Positions 45,345-55,257 of a DNA stretch of 64,000 nucleotides are shown one piece after another. This DNA comes from Acinetobacter johnsonii CIP 64.6 (lineage in GTDB: Bacteria > Pseudomonadota > Gammaproteobacteria > Pseudomonadales > Moraxellaceae): positions 83,448 through 147,447 of the forward strand of contig NZ_KB849235.1 of the NCBI RefSeq assembly GCF_000368045.1, read 5' to 3'. Within the stretch, counting starts at the first letter, position 1, and each line of letters starts with the position of its first letter. A model generated the notes under the pieces. The model ran no database searches, was not told where the DNA came from, and worked only from the letters and a program-made list of their open reading frames with translations. Both the position numbers and the translations under genes were made by a program.

Positions 45345-45381
45345 CATAATATATCTAAATTTGTGATTTAGATATATTATG
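45345..45381. promoter_or_regulatory. 16-bp-arm inverted repeat covering the SulP start
   Basis: Perfect arms of 16 bp (45345-45360 and 45366-45381) enclose a 5-base loop, TTGTG. The right arm ends with the ATG of the SulP gene. It could be an operator of the ArsR-type regulator or a translation-blocking hairpin; both are inference. Confidence 0.7.
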
Positions 45382-47112
45382 TCTTATTGGAATCGTCGTC
45401 TAAGCCATTATCTACCCGCATGGCAATGGCTTAAGCACTATGACACGCCTACGTTTAAGTCAGATTTACTTGCATCTTTTATCGTCATTGCCATGTTGGT
45501 TCCTCAAGGCATGGCCTATGCCATGTTGGCAGGCTTACCGCCAATCACTGGGTTATATGCCAGTATTATCCCAATGATTATTTATGCCATCATTGGTGGC
45601 AGCCCGACGCTTTCTATTGGCCCTGTTGCCATCATTTCGATGATGACCTTTGCGACTTTGAACTCGATGTTTGAAGTTGGTTCACCAGTTTATATACAAG
45701 CGGCATGTTTATTAGCCCTACTGGTCGGTATCATTTCCCTGCTGTTGGGGTTATTTCGCTTTGGTTTCCTCATCCAACTGATTAGCCACCCCGTCATCCA
45801 AAGTTTCATTATTGCGTCTGCTTTGCTGATTGCTTTGGGTCAGTTGAAGTTTATTGTCGATCTTCCTTTAAAAGCCAATAATATCCCCGAGTTTGTGGTT
45901 AGTGTTTGGCAATACATCAGTTTGACTCACATAGGTACGCTTCTTTTTGGACTGTGTGCAATCGCATTTTTAATTTATGCACCAAAGCTGCTGAATACTA
46001 ATGCCTTAAAAGGTTGGTTCGGATCGACCGTATTACTTTCGCGTACTATTCCTTTATTTTTAGTGGTTGCCTCGATTGCCTTGGTCTATTTTTTCCAACT
46101 GCAAACGCTTGGAATCAAAACCGTCGGAATCATTCCATCTGGTATGCCTCCACTCGATATGCCGTATTGGAACTGGACTTTAGTTCTGCAACTTTTGCCA
46201 GGTGCAACTATGATCGCGATGATCAGTTTTGTTGAATCACTTTCCATTGCTCAAGCCACTGCTTTACAAAACCGAAGCCAACTCAACAGCAACCAAGAAC
46301 TTATCGCTTTAGGCTTAGCCAATATCAGTGCAGGTTTCAGTTCGGCCTTTCCTGTAACAGGCAGCCTTTCTCGTACTGTCGTTAATGCAGATGCAGGCGC
46401 TCAGACCCCTATGGCGGGTGTGCTCTCTTCGCTGTTGATTATTGTAGTGAGCTTATACTTTACAGGTTTCTTTCAGGACCTTCCTTTAGCTATTTTGGCT
46501 GCAACGATTATCGTCTCGATATGGAAACTTGTGGACTTTAAACCCTTCATCGAAGCATGGAAGTATTCCAAAGCAGATGGTATCGCGATGTGGATTACCT
46601 TTTTTGGTGTTGTCTGTATCGATATTTCAACCGGCCTGATCATTGGCATGGTTTCGACCTTTATTTTGTTGCTTTGGCGGATTAGTCGACCACATATTGC
46701 TGTGATTGGCTTGGTCGAGGGGACGCAACATTTTCGCAATGTTGAACGCCATCAAGTTCAAACAACGGCACAAGTACTGTCAATGCGTATAGATGAAAGC
46801 CTAACCTTCTTAAATGCCAACATATTGAAAGGTGAACTGATCAATGCCGTGAGCCAACAACCTGAGTTAGCCCATGTGGTGATTAATTGCTCCAGTGTGA
46901 GTAGTATCGACTTGAGTGCTTTAGAAATGCTGGAAGATATTAATCTAGAATTGGCCAAGCAAAACATTCAGCTGCATTTGTCCGAAGTTAAAGGCCCTGT
47001 GATGGATCGGCTGCAAAGCTCAAAACTATTGAAACATTTAAGTGGGAATGTCTTTTTAACCCATTATCAAGCCATTCAGACCCTTTCTCCACAGCTGCTT
47101 AAAACCTCATAA
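45379..47112 (+). CDS. SulP-family anion transporter with STAS domain
   Basis: A 577-residue inner-membrane carrier of the SulP/SLC26 family. The transport domain (about 25-430) has the family signature QGMAYAMLAGLPPITGLYAS, PVAIISMMTFATL and the TG(S)LSRTVVN motif (PVTGSLSRTVVNADAGA). The C-terminal STAS domain (about 455-560) contains INCSSVSSIDLSALEML. Substrate could be sulfate, bicarbonate or a dicarboxylate; the sulfur neighbours favour a sulfur oxyanion. No ribosome site is visible before the ATG, because the inverted repeat occupies that place. Confidence 0.9.
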   Translation: MSYWNRRLSHYLPAWQWLKHYDTPTFKSDLLASFIVIAMLVPQGMAYAMLAGLPPITGLYASIIPMIIYAIIGGSPTLSIGPVAIISMMTFATLNSMFEVGSPVYIQAACLLALLVGIISLLLGLFRFGFLIQLISHPVIQSFIIASALLIALGQLKFIVDLPLKANNIPEFVVSVWQYISLTHIGTLLFGLCAIAFLIYAPKLLNTNALKGWFGSTVLLSRTIPLFLVVASIALVYFFQLQTLGIKTVGIIPSGMPPLDMPYWNWTLVLQLLPGATMIAMISFVESLSIAQATALQNRSQLNSNQELIALGLANISAGFSSAFPVTGSLSRTVVNADAGAQTPMAGVLSSLLIIVVSLYFTGFFQDLPLAILAATIIVSIWKLVDFKPFIEAWKYSKADGIAMWITFFGVVCIDISTGLIIGMVSTFILLLWRISRPHIAVIGLVEGTQHFRNVERHQVQTTAQVLSMRIDESLTFLNANILKGELINAVSQQPELAHVVINCSSVSSIDLSALEMLEDINLELAKQNIQLHLSEVKGPVMDRLQSSKLLKHLSGNVFLTHYQAIQTLSPQLLKTS

Positions 47113-47118
47113 GAGACC

Positions 47119-47170
47119 AAATGCCTGCTTGCACTTTTTCAATATAGTGAGAAATATCAAGCAGGCATTT
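47119..47170 (+). terminator. long-loop hairpin after the SulP gene
   Basis: Perfect 13-bp arms (47119-47131 and 47158-47170, AAATGCCTGCTTG and complement) enclose a 26-base loop. A short A/T run follows. It probably marks the 3' end of the SulP transcript. Confidence 0.55.
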
Positions 47171-47345
47171 ATGATAAAAATCCATTAAATATGTCGTTTT
47201 TATGAATTGAAATGAATAATAAAAACTGGAATTACAATAACTTAATTTTTATATTTAAATATTTTTCAGTCAGTTAGCAAATTAGGTATAAAATGGCGCA
47301 CTTAAAATCCGTATTTTGTCCTCGTAATTTCAACAAGGCGCCTCT

Positions 47346-48539
47346 ATGTTTTCTGTTTTAGCGCGAATGAGTCTAGTTACTCGAATTATCATTGCCATTA
47401 TTTTGGGTATTGGTGTAGCCCTTGTTTTCCCAGGCGTTGCACCTTATTTGAGCCTGCTAGGCGACTTATTTATTAAAGCGTTAAAATCTGTCGCGCCTGT
47501 ACTTGTATTTGTCTTGGTTCTTGCTTCTATTGCAAATTTTAAAGTAGGTCATAGTGCGAATCTGCGTCCCATCATCATTATGTATGCTGTGGGTATGTTA
47601 CTGGCAGCTTTTTCAGCAGTTGTGGTCAGCGTCATTTTCCCAAGTACTTTGTTCTTAAACTTACCTGCAAATACTGACTTACAACCACCAAGTAGTTTGA
47701 TTGAAATCTTTAAGAACCTACTGCTGAGCTTTATTGCTAACCCTGTAACTGCCCTTAGTGAAGCAAACTTCATTGGTATTTTAGCGTGGGCTGTGGCCTT
47801 GGGTGCTGCATTCCGTCATGCCAAAGACTCGACCAAAGACTTGCTTAATGATACTGCACACGCAGTAAATAGCGTGATTCGTTTGGTGATTAACTTTGCG
47901 CCTATCGGTATTTTCGGTCTGGTGGCGGTAACCTTTGCAGAAACAGGTTTAAGTACTTTAGCAAGCTATGCACATTTATTGGCCGTCTTACTCGGCACAA
48001 TGGCTTTCGTTGCCTTAGTCATCAACCCGCTTATGGTTGCCGTAGTAACACGTAGCAATCCGTATCCATTGGTATTTCAGTGTTTACGTGAAAGTGGTAT
48101 CACTGCTTTCTTCACGCGTAGTTCTGCTGCGAACATTCCTGTGAACTTAGATCTTGCAAAACGTTTGGGTGTGGCTGAATCTACAGCGAGCGTTGCCATT
48201 CCACTGGGTGCGACCATTAACATGGCCGGCGCCTCAGTGACTATTACTGTGCTTACACTGGCAGCAGTCAATACGCTAGGTCTTAATGTTGACTTTACCA
48301 CCATGATGATTTTATCTGTGCTTGCAACAGTTTCAGCTTGTGGTGCTTCTGGTGTTGCGGGTGGTTCTCTACTCTTGATTCCTGTAGCGTGTGGCCTATT
48401 TGGTATTTCATCTGATATTTCAATGCAAGTGGTTGCAATTGGTATGGTGATTAGCGTACTACAAGACTCTACTGAAACTGCATTGAACTCATCAACTGAC
48501 GTATTATTTACTGCAGCAGTTGACCGCGCTTCAAAATAA
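47346..48539 (+). CDS. sstT: Na+/serine-threonine symporter
   Basis: A 397-residue member of the dicarboxylate/amino-acid:cation symporter family. It carries the family loop FFTRSSAANIPVN (two re-entrant SS-type motif) and SIPLGATINMAGA-like IPLGATINMAGASV, and a second GVAGGSLLLIP segment. The overall sequence resembles SstT, which imports serine and threonine with Na+. Confidence 0.93.
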   Translation: MFSVLARMSLVTRIIIAIILGIGVALVFPGVAPYLSLLGDLFIKALKSVAPVLVFVLVLASIANFKVGHSANLRPIIIMYAVGMLLAAFSAVVVSVIFPSTLFLNLPANTDLQPPSSLIEIFKNLLLSFIANPVTALSEANFIGILAWAVALGAAFRHAKDSTKDLLNDTAHAVNSVIRLVINFAPIGIFGLVAVTFAETGLSTLASYAHLLAVLLGTMAFVALVINPLMVAVVTRSNPYPLVFQCLRESGITAFFTRSSAANIPVNLDLAKRLGVAESTASVAIPLGATINMAGASVTITVLTLAAVNTLGLNVDFTTMMILSVLATVSACGASGVAGGSLLLIPVACGLFGISSDISMQVVAIGMVISVLQDSTETALNSSTDVLFTAAVDRASK

Positions 48540-48578
48540 TATATTGTAGAATCAGTATATTATTTCTTTTTTGAAGTT

Positions 48579-49247
48579 ATGCCATTTCAACACTTACCAC
48601 TTTGGATTCAACTGGGGGCATTCTTTCTTGCAGTCAATGCAGGAATGATTAATGTCTTAGGACTGGTGACTGTTTTACACCAGTCTGTTTCCCATATGAC
48701 TGGTAATGTAAGTGTTTTGGCGATGTCGCTTGTACATTGGCAACCCGAAAGCATTTTATATTTGCTATTAGTAACTGTCTGCTATGTCATCGGTTCATTT
48801 TATAGCGGTGTAATTCTGGGAAATAGTCACTTTCGATTGGGACGCCGCTATGGCGTACCACTCACGTTAGTGGCTTTTTTTATTTTTCTGTGTTGGTTCT
48901 TTCTGCCTTATTTTCCACGCTATGCTTTACTCTGGGCCTGCGTCGCAATGGGTGTGCAAAATGCCATGGTGAGCCATTATAAAGGCACCATCATTCGCAC
49001 TACACATTTATCGGGTGTTCTTACCGACCTCGGTTTAGCGCTTGGTTATCGAGTGCGCGGACTCGTGGTTGAGCGTCGGCGCGTAGTTTTACATCTTTTG
49101 ATTTTAAGTGGCTTTTTGATCGGTGGACTCTGTGCAAGTTGGATGTATCCCTATTTAAAACTCAATTCTTTTTTAGTTCCAACAGCATTAAGCTTGATCC
49201 TTAGTGTTGTATATTGGATCATTTACTTTCGTTATCGTCGTTTTTAA
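48579..49247 (+). CDS. DUF1275/YoaK-family membrane protein
   Basis: A 222-residue protein with six or seven hydrophobic segments. The conserved YoaK segments AVNAGMINVLGL (near residue 18), VSHMTGNVS and MGVQNAMVSHYKG (about 126-138) are present, as is the RTTHLSGVLTDLG motif. The family has no established function. It lies 39 bp after sstT and could be cotranscribed. Confidence 0.88.
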   Translation: MPFQHLPLWIQLGAFFLAVNAGMINVLGLVTVLHQSVSHMTGNVSVLAMSLVHWQPESILYLLLVTVCYVIGSFYSGVILGNSHFRLGRRYGVPLTLVAFFIFLCWFFLPYFPRYALLWACVAMGVQNAMVSHYKGTIIRTTHLSGVLTDLGLALGYRVRGLVVERRRVVLHLLILSGFLIGGLCASWMYPYLKLNSFLVPTALSLILSVVYWIIYFRYRRF

Positions 49248-49267
49248 ACGCAGTTGTGGAATTCGCT

Positions 49268-49804
49268 ATGGTAAAAAATGCATTACAGGCTCAGTTACTC
49301 AAAGCCGGTTTAGTTGACAACAAAAAGGCCAAAAAACTTTCTAAACAAGCAGTGCATGAGCAAAAAACAGGTCAAAGCAGTGAAGCTGAGATCAAGGCAA
49401 AAATTGCACAAGACAAACAGCAAAAACAGGCCAAAGATCAAGCCATTGAACTTGAGAAGAAAGCGATATTGCAAGAAAAAGAGCTCAAAGCGACGATCAT
49501 TCAAATGATCACGCAGCATAAAATCCGGGATACCGATGGTGACGTGGCCTATCAGTTTATTGACGATGGCAAAATCAAAAAACAATATATCAATCAACAA
49601 ATTTATAATGCCTTGGTTGCTGGTAGCCTCGTGATTGCACGTGATCATGAAAGTTATGCCTTCTTACCTAAAGCTTTAGCTGATCGTATTAATGCCAAAC
49701 TTGAAGGCTTTATTATCGTAAATACTTCAGAGAAAAATGAAGCAGTCACCGATGAGGAAGATCCATATGCTGCGTACGTGATCCCTGATGATCTCATGTG
49801 GTAA
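49268..49804 (+). CDS. DUF2058 family protein
   Basis: A 178-residue soluble protein like YaiL. The start is the ATG at 49268 (MVKNALQAQLLKAGLVDNKK). The N-terminal half (1-95) is Lys/Gln/Glu-rich and probably coiled coil (QDKQQKQAKDQAIELEKKA). The C-terminal half has YQFIDDGKIKKQYIN and the final PYAAYVIPDDLMW. Such proteins interact with nucleoproteins in some species, but the function is not known. The frame overlaps the end of the DUF1275 gene if extended; the chosen start leaves a 20-bp gap. Confidence 0.9.
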   Translation: MVKNALQAQLLKAGLVDNKKAKKLSKQAVHEQKTGQSSEAEIKAKIAQDKQQKQAKDQAIELEKKAILQEKELKATIIQMITQHKIRDTDGDVAYQFIDDGKIKKQYINQQIYNALVAGSLVIARDHESYAFLPKALADRINAKLEGFIIVNTSEKNEAVTDEEDPYAAYVIPDDLMW

Positions 49805-49815
49805 TTTGAACCATC

Positions 49816-49845
49816 AGAAGCTTCCATATAGGAAGCTTCTTTTTC
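49816..49845 (+). terminator. intrinsic terminator after the DUF2058 gene
   Basis: Perfect 10-bp arms AGAAGCTTCC (49816-49825) and GGAAGCTTCT (49831-49840), then five T. Confidence 0.9.
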
Positions 49846-50065
49846 CTAGTTCATTATAAAACTAATTTACCATTCCACTGCTCTGCCATATCCCGCCCCT
49901 CAACAATTTATGCTTCATGATATTCAAATATCGATTTAAAAAACAAATCTACGAGAGTAAATAAACAAGTCGTTGAAAACATGTATAAACTTAGTGACAC
50001 AATTTGCTTAATTCGTAGAGCTGATTACACTATTTGCAGTGTTTTAATCAAAAGAAGATCGCATT

Positions 50066-51304
50066 TTGGATAATTTTCATTTTATACAGAGTTTAAAAGA
50101 CTGGTCGGATCAGTATCCTTGGATCGAAATGCTGACAGGATTCTGCATACTCATTCTAGTGGCTATACTGGCGTATATTATTGCCAAGCATGTTGTTGTT
50201 CGCGGTATCCGGCATCTCATCACTAAGCTAAAATTTGCCAATCACGACATCATGTCGCAGCATAGTGTGATTCGCCGAATTGCGAACATTGTCCCAGCAA
50301 TCGTCATTATGAATGGTATCGTCACCGTTCCTCACCTGTCGGCGAAAATGGTCAGCTTTGTCCAAATGGCGGCACAGGCCTTTATTTTCTTAACCATTGC
50401 GCTTGCGATTGGTGAATTACTGAATATATTCAATTTGGTTTATCAACGTAATCCAAAGTCTAGAAATAAACCCATCAAAGGCTATTTACAGCTAATCAAA
50501 CTGATTATTTTCATCGTTTGTGGCTTGATGATCTTAGGGACTTTCCTGAAAAAAGATGTCTTTACCTTGCTTGCGGGCTTCGGTGCTATGGCGGCAGTGC
50601 TGATGTTGGTCTTCCAAAACACCATTTTGTCTTTGGTGGCTTCTGTTCAGATTTCATCCTATGACATGGTCCGTATTGGAGATTGGATTGAAATGCCATC
50701 CCTCAATGCAGATGGTGATGTCATTGATATGTCATTACATACCATCACCGTACAAAACTTTGATAAAACCTTTACCACGATTCCAACCAACAAATTGGTC
50801 ACTGATACTTTTAAAAACTGGCGTGGTATGTCACAGGCAGGCGTACGTCGTATCAAACGCTCACTTTATATTGATCAAAGTAGCGTTCACTTTATGTCTG
50901 AAGCAGAACAAAGCAAACTTAAAGAGTTCTTATTATTAGACCAATATCTGGATCACAAAAGTACAGAGCTGGTTGAGTTTAATCAAAAACTGAGCAATAC
51001 ATCTCCTTGCAATCAGCGACGTTTAACCAATATTGGGACCTTCCGTGCGTATGTTGAGCTGTACCTTAATCAGCATCCAAACATTTCAAAACATCAGTCT
51101 TTAATCGTGCGTCAGCTACAACCGACTGAAAAAGGTTTGCCGCTGGAAATTTATGCATTTAGCAATCAAATTGCATGGAAAGATTATGAAGCGATCCAAT
51201 CAGATATTTTCGATCATTTAATCGCCATTCTTCCCGAATTTGGTCTCAAAGTTTACCAAGCACCATCGGGGTATGACATGCAAATCGCACTATCAAACCC
51301 GTAA
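50066..51304 (+). CDS. ybdG: mechanosensitive channel of the MscS family, YbdG/MscM-like
   Basis: A 412-residue channel with about five N-terminal helices and the MscS pore-lining helix with GFGAMAAVLMLVFQNTILSLVASVQ (about residues 173-197). The beta domain has DMVRIGDWIEMPSLNADGDVI, and the C-terminal part contains RRLTNIGTFRAYVELYLNQHP. It closely resembles E. coli YbdG (415 residues). The start appears to be TTG at 50066, with AGAAG upstream, because no ATG lies near; translation from the internal ATG would remove the first helix. Confidence 0.92.
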   Translation: MDNFHFIQSLKDWSDQYPWIEMLTGFCILILVAILAYIIAKHVVVRGIRHLITKLKFANHDIMSQHSVIRRIANIVPAIVIMNGIVTVPHLSAKMVSFVQMAAQAFIFLTIALAIGELLNIFNLVYQRNPKSRNKPIKGYLQLIKLIIFIVCGLMILGTFLKKDVFTLLAGFGAMAAVLMLVFQNTILSLVASVQISSYDMVRIGDWIEMPSLNADGDVIDMSLHTITVQNFDKTFTTIPTNKLVTDTFKNWRGMSQAGVRRIKRSLYIDQSSVHFMSEAEQSKLKEFLLLDQYLDHKSTELVEFNQKLSNTSPCNQRRLTNIGTFRAYVELYLNQHPNISKHQSLIVRQLQPTEKGLPLEIYAFSNQIAWKDYEAIQSDIFDHLIAILPEFGLKVYQAPSGYDMQIALSNP

Positions 51305-51583
51305 TTTTTTTCACTTTGGTATGCTAAAACCACTCTAGTTTTAGCATACCAAGGTCTTAGAAACGAAGAATAGGCATTTTAATATACGTTCTAAATTACC
51401 AACTCTAGAATAAAAATTATAAAAATACATAACATTAGTTTTTCAACAACTGTGTTATTTACGTTGTGTATTATGTAAGTTAATTATGTGATTATTTACA
51501 TGAAATATACCGCAATATCACAATATCAACCTTTTCTCTTCATTAAATTAGCCACTCCTTTTCACTTTGTAAGACTTTCTAAA

Positions 51584-51730
51584 ATGAATACTTTAAATAA
51601 ATCTTTATGTGCTGCCCTTTTAGCTGTAGCAGCGACATCTTCTTTTGCAGCAGAAACTCAAGTTGTAGAAACCACTCAAGCTGCTGTTGCAACTGAAAAT
51701 GCAGCATGCTTCAGAAGCTGCTGCATCTGA
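51584..51730 (+). CDS. Ala-rich secreted peptide, frameshifted
   Basis: A 48-residue product as read. The signal peptide (MNTLNKSLCAALLAVAATSSFA|A) is followed by a Glu/Thr/Ala-rich mature part. The frame then turns to CFRSCCI and stops. Removing one base (near 51708) would let the frame continue in kind through ASEAAASDAVATSEAQAN to a TAA at 51762-51764. So a +1 indel very likely truncates a 59-residue low-complexity periplasmic protein. An upstream extension to 51488 has no support. No function is known. Confidence 0.6.
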   Translation: MNTLNKSLCAALLAVAATSSFAAETQVVETTQAAVATENAACFRSCCI

Positions 51731-51958
51731 TGCGGTTGCGACATCAGAAGCTCAAGCAAACTAATGCTTTAAGCATCTTGGGGGATTCATTTGCTTGGAT
51801 TCCCTTTTATCACTCTTCTCTATATCAGACTTTTATATCTATTCATCTACATTTCTTGCTATCAATACTGCTACAACAACGTTTAGTCTCTCTCAATTTA
51901 CACAGACCACTAAGGTCTTTTCATGCTAAAATTTTCAAATTCTACTTATTTATAAAAC

Positions 51959-51990
51959 AAGCCATTACCATTATAAATGGCTTATTTTTA
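51959..51990 (+). terminator. hairpin before the ABC exporter
   Basis: Arms AAGCCATT (51959-51966) and AATGGCTT (51976-51983) precede ATTTTTA. It ends the upstream transcript, or acts in the leader of the exporter gene, whose ATG is at 52004. Confidence 0.55.
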
Positions 51991-52003
51991 GAAGGTTTTA
52001 TTC

Positions 52004-53854
52004 ATGTTCAAATGGTTTGAAAAACGTGTTGATCCCTATCCAGAAGAAGGTTTAAACCAACCTTTACCGACCACGTTCTTTCCGTTTGTATGGCAGGCCG
52101 CTAAAGGTGTACGTGGCTATTTGTTGATTTTGATTTTATTCACGGCTGGTGCTGCCAGCTTTGAAGCCTTGTTTTATGCCAAAATTGGTGACTTAGTAAA
52201 CTGGCTCAGTAAAAGCCAGCCAGAAACATTTTTAGCAGAACATGGTTCAAATTTAGTCCTGTTATTCTGTATTTTATTGGCCAATATTTTATTTGCCAGT
52301 TTACAGTCGATTATTAAACATCAAATATTATTTAGCACTTTTCCCATGCGTCTGCGCTGGCGCTTTCATAATTTACTGCTGAAGCAAAGTCTCGACTTTT
52401 TCCACAATGATTTTGCAGGACGACTCTCCGCAAAAGTCATGCAAACTGCACTGGCAATACGTGAGTTTTGGGTTATTTTGGGTGACATGTTGGCTTATGT
52501 GTTGATTTATTTTGTCACGGTCAATCTGGTGCTTGCCGCTATTTCCCCGCTCCTAATATTGCCTTTACTGGTCTGGTTGGCGTTGTTTATCTGTGCAGCG
52601 TATTACTTCATTCCACGTTTGAGCAAAGTTTCAAATGAACAGGCTGATGCCCGAGCTGTAATGACTGGCCGTGTTACCGATGCCTATACCAATATTCAAA
52701 CAGTGAAGCTTTTTGCCCATGCAGGACGTGAAAGTTTATATGCCAAAGCCTCGATGCAAGAGTTCATGGTCACCGTTTATAAACAAATGCGTTTAGGTGC
52801 TAAATATGAAATCAGCATCCTATTTTTAAACATAGTGCTTTACGCGGGTGTATTGGGCACTGCAGTTTGGTTATGGATGAATGGGCGAGTTGAACTCGGT
52901 GTTATTGCTGCTGCAACGGCTATGATTTTAAAACTGAGTAGTATTGCTGAATTTATCATGTGGCAAACCTCAGCACTTTTTGAAAGTGTCGGCACCATTC
53001 AAGATGGCATGAAAACTTTAGGTCGTTCGATCACGATTCAAGACAAACCTAATGCCAAAGACCTTGAGGTTAAACAAGGCGTGATTGAGTTTAAAGACGT
53101 AACTTTCGCGTATAACAGTAAAAATGTCATCGACAATTTAAATCTACGCATCCGAGCTGGTGAAAAGATTGGGATCGTAGGTCGCTCTGGTGCAGGAAAG
53201 TCAACACTAATTCAACTATTGCTGCATTTTTATCAATTAAAACAGGGTGAAATTTTAATTGATGGACAAAATATCGAAGATGTCACCCAAGACAGCTTAC
53301 GTCGTAATATTGCTTTAGTGACTCAAGATACCTCCCTGCTACACCGTAGTGTCGCAGAAAATATCAAATATGGCCGTCCAAATGCCAGTGATGAAGAAAT
53401 GTATGCTGCTGTACGTAAAGCCAAAGCCGAAGAGTTTATTCCTCAGCTGACTGACTTACGTGGTAAATCAGGTTATGAAGCCTATGTTGGTGAGCGTGGA
53501 GTGAAACTTTCAGGTGGCCAACGCCAGCGTATCGCCATTGCTCGTGTGTTCTTGAAAGATGCACCAATCTTAATTTTAGATGAAGCCACCAGTGCCCTAG
53601 ACTCAGAAGTTGAAGCTGCAATTCAATCTAGCCTTGATGACTTAATGCAAGATAAAACGGTAATTGCGATTGCGCACCGTCTTTCAACCATTGCCCAAAT
53701 GGATCGTTTGATTGTACTTGATGAAGGTCGTATTGCAGAACAAGGGACACATGAAGAACTGATTCAAAAAAATGGTATCTATGCGCACCTTTGGCAGCGT
53801 CAAACAGGTGGATTTTTAACGGAACAACATCCGATCAAAAAGAAAGAAGCCTAA
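52004..53854 (+). CDS. ABC exporter, fused permease and ATPase
   Basis: A 616-residue half-transporter that works as a dimer. A six-helix type IV exporter domain covers about residues 30-335. The ATPase has Walker A GRSGAGKST (393-401), the signature LSGGQRQR, Walker B ILILDEATSALD and the H-loop IAHRLSTI. It resembles the MsbA/multidrug and lipid exporter group; the substrate is unknown. AGAAGG precedes the ATG. The C-terminal tail is Lys-rich (IKKKEA). Confidence 0.9.
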   Translation: MFKWFEKRVDPYPEEGLNQPLPTTFFPFVWQAAKGVRGYLLILILFTAGAASFEALFYAKIGDLVNWLSKSQPETFLAEHGSNLVLLFCILLANILFASLQSIIKHQILFSTFPMRLRWRFHNLLLKQSLDFFHNDFAGRLSAKVMQTALAIREFWVILGDMLAYVLIYFVTVNLVLAAISPLLILPLLVWLALFICAAYYFIPRLSKVSNEQADARAVMTGRVTDAYTNIQTVKLFAHAGRESLYAKASMQEFMVTVYKQMRLGAKYEISILFLNIVLYAGVLGTAVWLWMNGRVELGVIAAATAMILKLSSIAEFIMWQTSALFESVGTIQDGMKTLGRSITIQDKPNAKDLEVKQGVIEFKDVTFAYNSKNVIDNLNLRIRAGEKIGIVGRSGAGKSTLIQLLLHFYQLKQGEILIDGQNIEDVTQDSLRRNIALVTQDTSLLHRSVAENIKYGRPNASDEEMYAAVRKAKAEEFIPQLTDLRGKSGYEAYVGERGVKLSGGQRQRIAIARVFLKDAPILILDEATSALDSEVEAAIQSSLDDLMQDKTVIAIAHRLSTIAQMDRLIVLDEGRIAEQGTHEELIQKNGIYAHLWQRQTGGFLTEQHPIKKKEA

Positions 53855-53870
53855 TTTTTCTTTCCATTTT

Positions 53871-53918
53871 CAGCACGCTTAGATCATTATCATCAATGAT
53901 TTTAGCGTGCTGATTTTG
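53871..53918 (+). terminator. intrinsic terminator after the ABC exporter
   Basis: Outer arms CAGCACGCT (53871-53879) and AGCGTGCTG (53904-53912), an inner six-base stem, then ATTTT. Confidence 0.8.
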
Positions 53919-54156
53919 AAAAGATTTTACTTAATTTCTAGCATCATTTACTAAGTGCTGATTTTTATCGAGAGTGTTATATTTTTGCTCAGAAATTTAT
54001 GATATTTATAATATCGTTCCACTAATTAAAAAATGAAAAGGATACTGAATTGCTAAGGCTCGGAGTATATTGTCCAACAATATGCTCCATGAATTTAGAA
54101 TATTCATGCCAATATAACTTCAGTCAGAAAAGAAAGAAAAATGCAATGGATCGCGC

Positions 54157-55185
54157 ATGAAAACAGTTTCACTTCGCCAAGATCAAGGAATTCCTGGTGT
54201 TTATGGCTTATTGTTGTTAGATGTAGTGTCTCGTTGGGGCTATAACGCAGAGACCCTATTTTCCCCTTTTCAACTCACGAGCGAACAACTCGCAGAGCCT
54301 GAGTTCCGCATACCCGTTCATACTGCCAATGAACTTGTGAAGTTGGCCAGCCGTCTCACTGGTGAGCCCACGCTTGGCTACCATCTAGGCACGCAAATGC
54401 GTATTTCAATTCATGGCTTCATTGGCTATGCCATTATGACAACTCATGATATTGGCGAAGCCTTGGTACTTGCTAACCGTTTTATTCAACTGCGCATGCC
54501 TTTTTTGCAGCTTTTCTTTTCCACCTTTGGTGAAAAAGCGACTTTACAATTACGCTGTGATGTCGATATAGAACCGTTGCGTACCGATATTGCGATCAGT
54601 ATTATTTTTGGCATTGTTTCTATGAGTAAAGCGCTCACTGGCATTGAAAATCTGGCTGGGGAAATTGATTTCGATTTTCCAGAACCCGAAGGCTTTGATC
54701 GCTATCGTGCAAAGCTACCTAACCATAGTGTTCGCTTTGATCAACCACATTTACTTTTGAGTTTTGATAAGCATTATCTCGGCTTTAAAATGGTCAATGC
54801 TGACCCACTTGCAAGCCAAATAGCCATTAATCAATGTGAAGCTGAGCTCTCAGCTATGGGCGAACGCCGAAGATTATCGATGCGTGTTCGTGACATTTTA
54901 ACGCGCTCAGAACAACACTATTTAAGCATCGAGCATGTGGCTGACCTCTTACACATGTCTGATCGAACACTGAAGCGCCAATTGGCTGCTGAAAGCACGT
55001 CTTTTTCAACCATTGTGGATGAAGTGCGTTACCGTCATGCCACGTCACTTTTGTCACGTACAGACTATAGCTTAGAGCAAATCGCGGATGAACTGGGATA
55101 TAGTGATGTGGCAAATTTCAGCCGAGCATTTAAGCGTTGGAGTGGACGCAGCCCGAGTAATTGGCGTAAAGATCCGTATTTATAG
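54157..55185 (+). CDS. AraC-family regulator
   Basis: A 342-residue regulator. The N-terminal region (about 20-205) is of the arabinose-binding-like PF12625 type that is common in OruR/ArgR-type and lipid- or quorum-related regulators (YHLGTQMRISIHGFIGYAIM). The C-terminal double helix-turn-helix is at about 240-340 (SIEHVADLLHMSDRTLKRQL and LEQIADELGYSDVANFSRAF). The target and inducer are unknown, and it is not clearly linked to the next gene. Confidence 0.9.
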   Translation: MKTVSLRQDQGIPGVYGLLLLDVVSRWGYNAETLFSPFQLTSEQLAEPEFRIPVHTANELVKLASRLTGEPTLGYHLGTQMRISIHGFIGYAIMTTHDIGEALVLANRFIQLRMPFLQLFFSTFGEKATLQLRCDVDIEPLRTDIAISIIFGIVSMSKALTGIENLAGEIDFDFPEPEGFDRYRAKLPNHSVRFDQPHLLLSFDKHYLGFKMVNADPLASQIAINQCEAELSAMGERRRLSMRVRDILTRSEQHYLSIEHVADLLHMSDRTLKRQLAAESTSFSTIVDEVRYRHATSLLSRTDYSLEQIADELGYSDVANFSRAFKRWSGRSPSNWRKDPYL

Positions 55186-55257
55186 ATCTTTTGTTTTGAT
55201 AGAAAAGCATGTATAAATCATGCGAAAAATGATTTTTTGTATTTTAAGGAGTTATTC

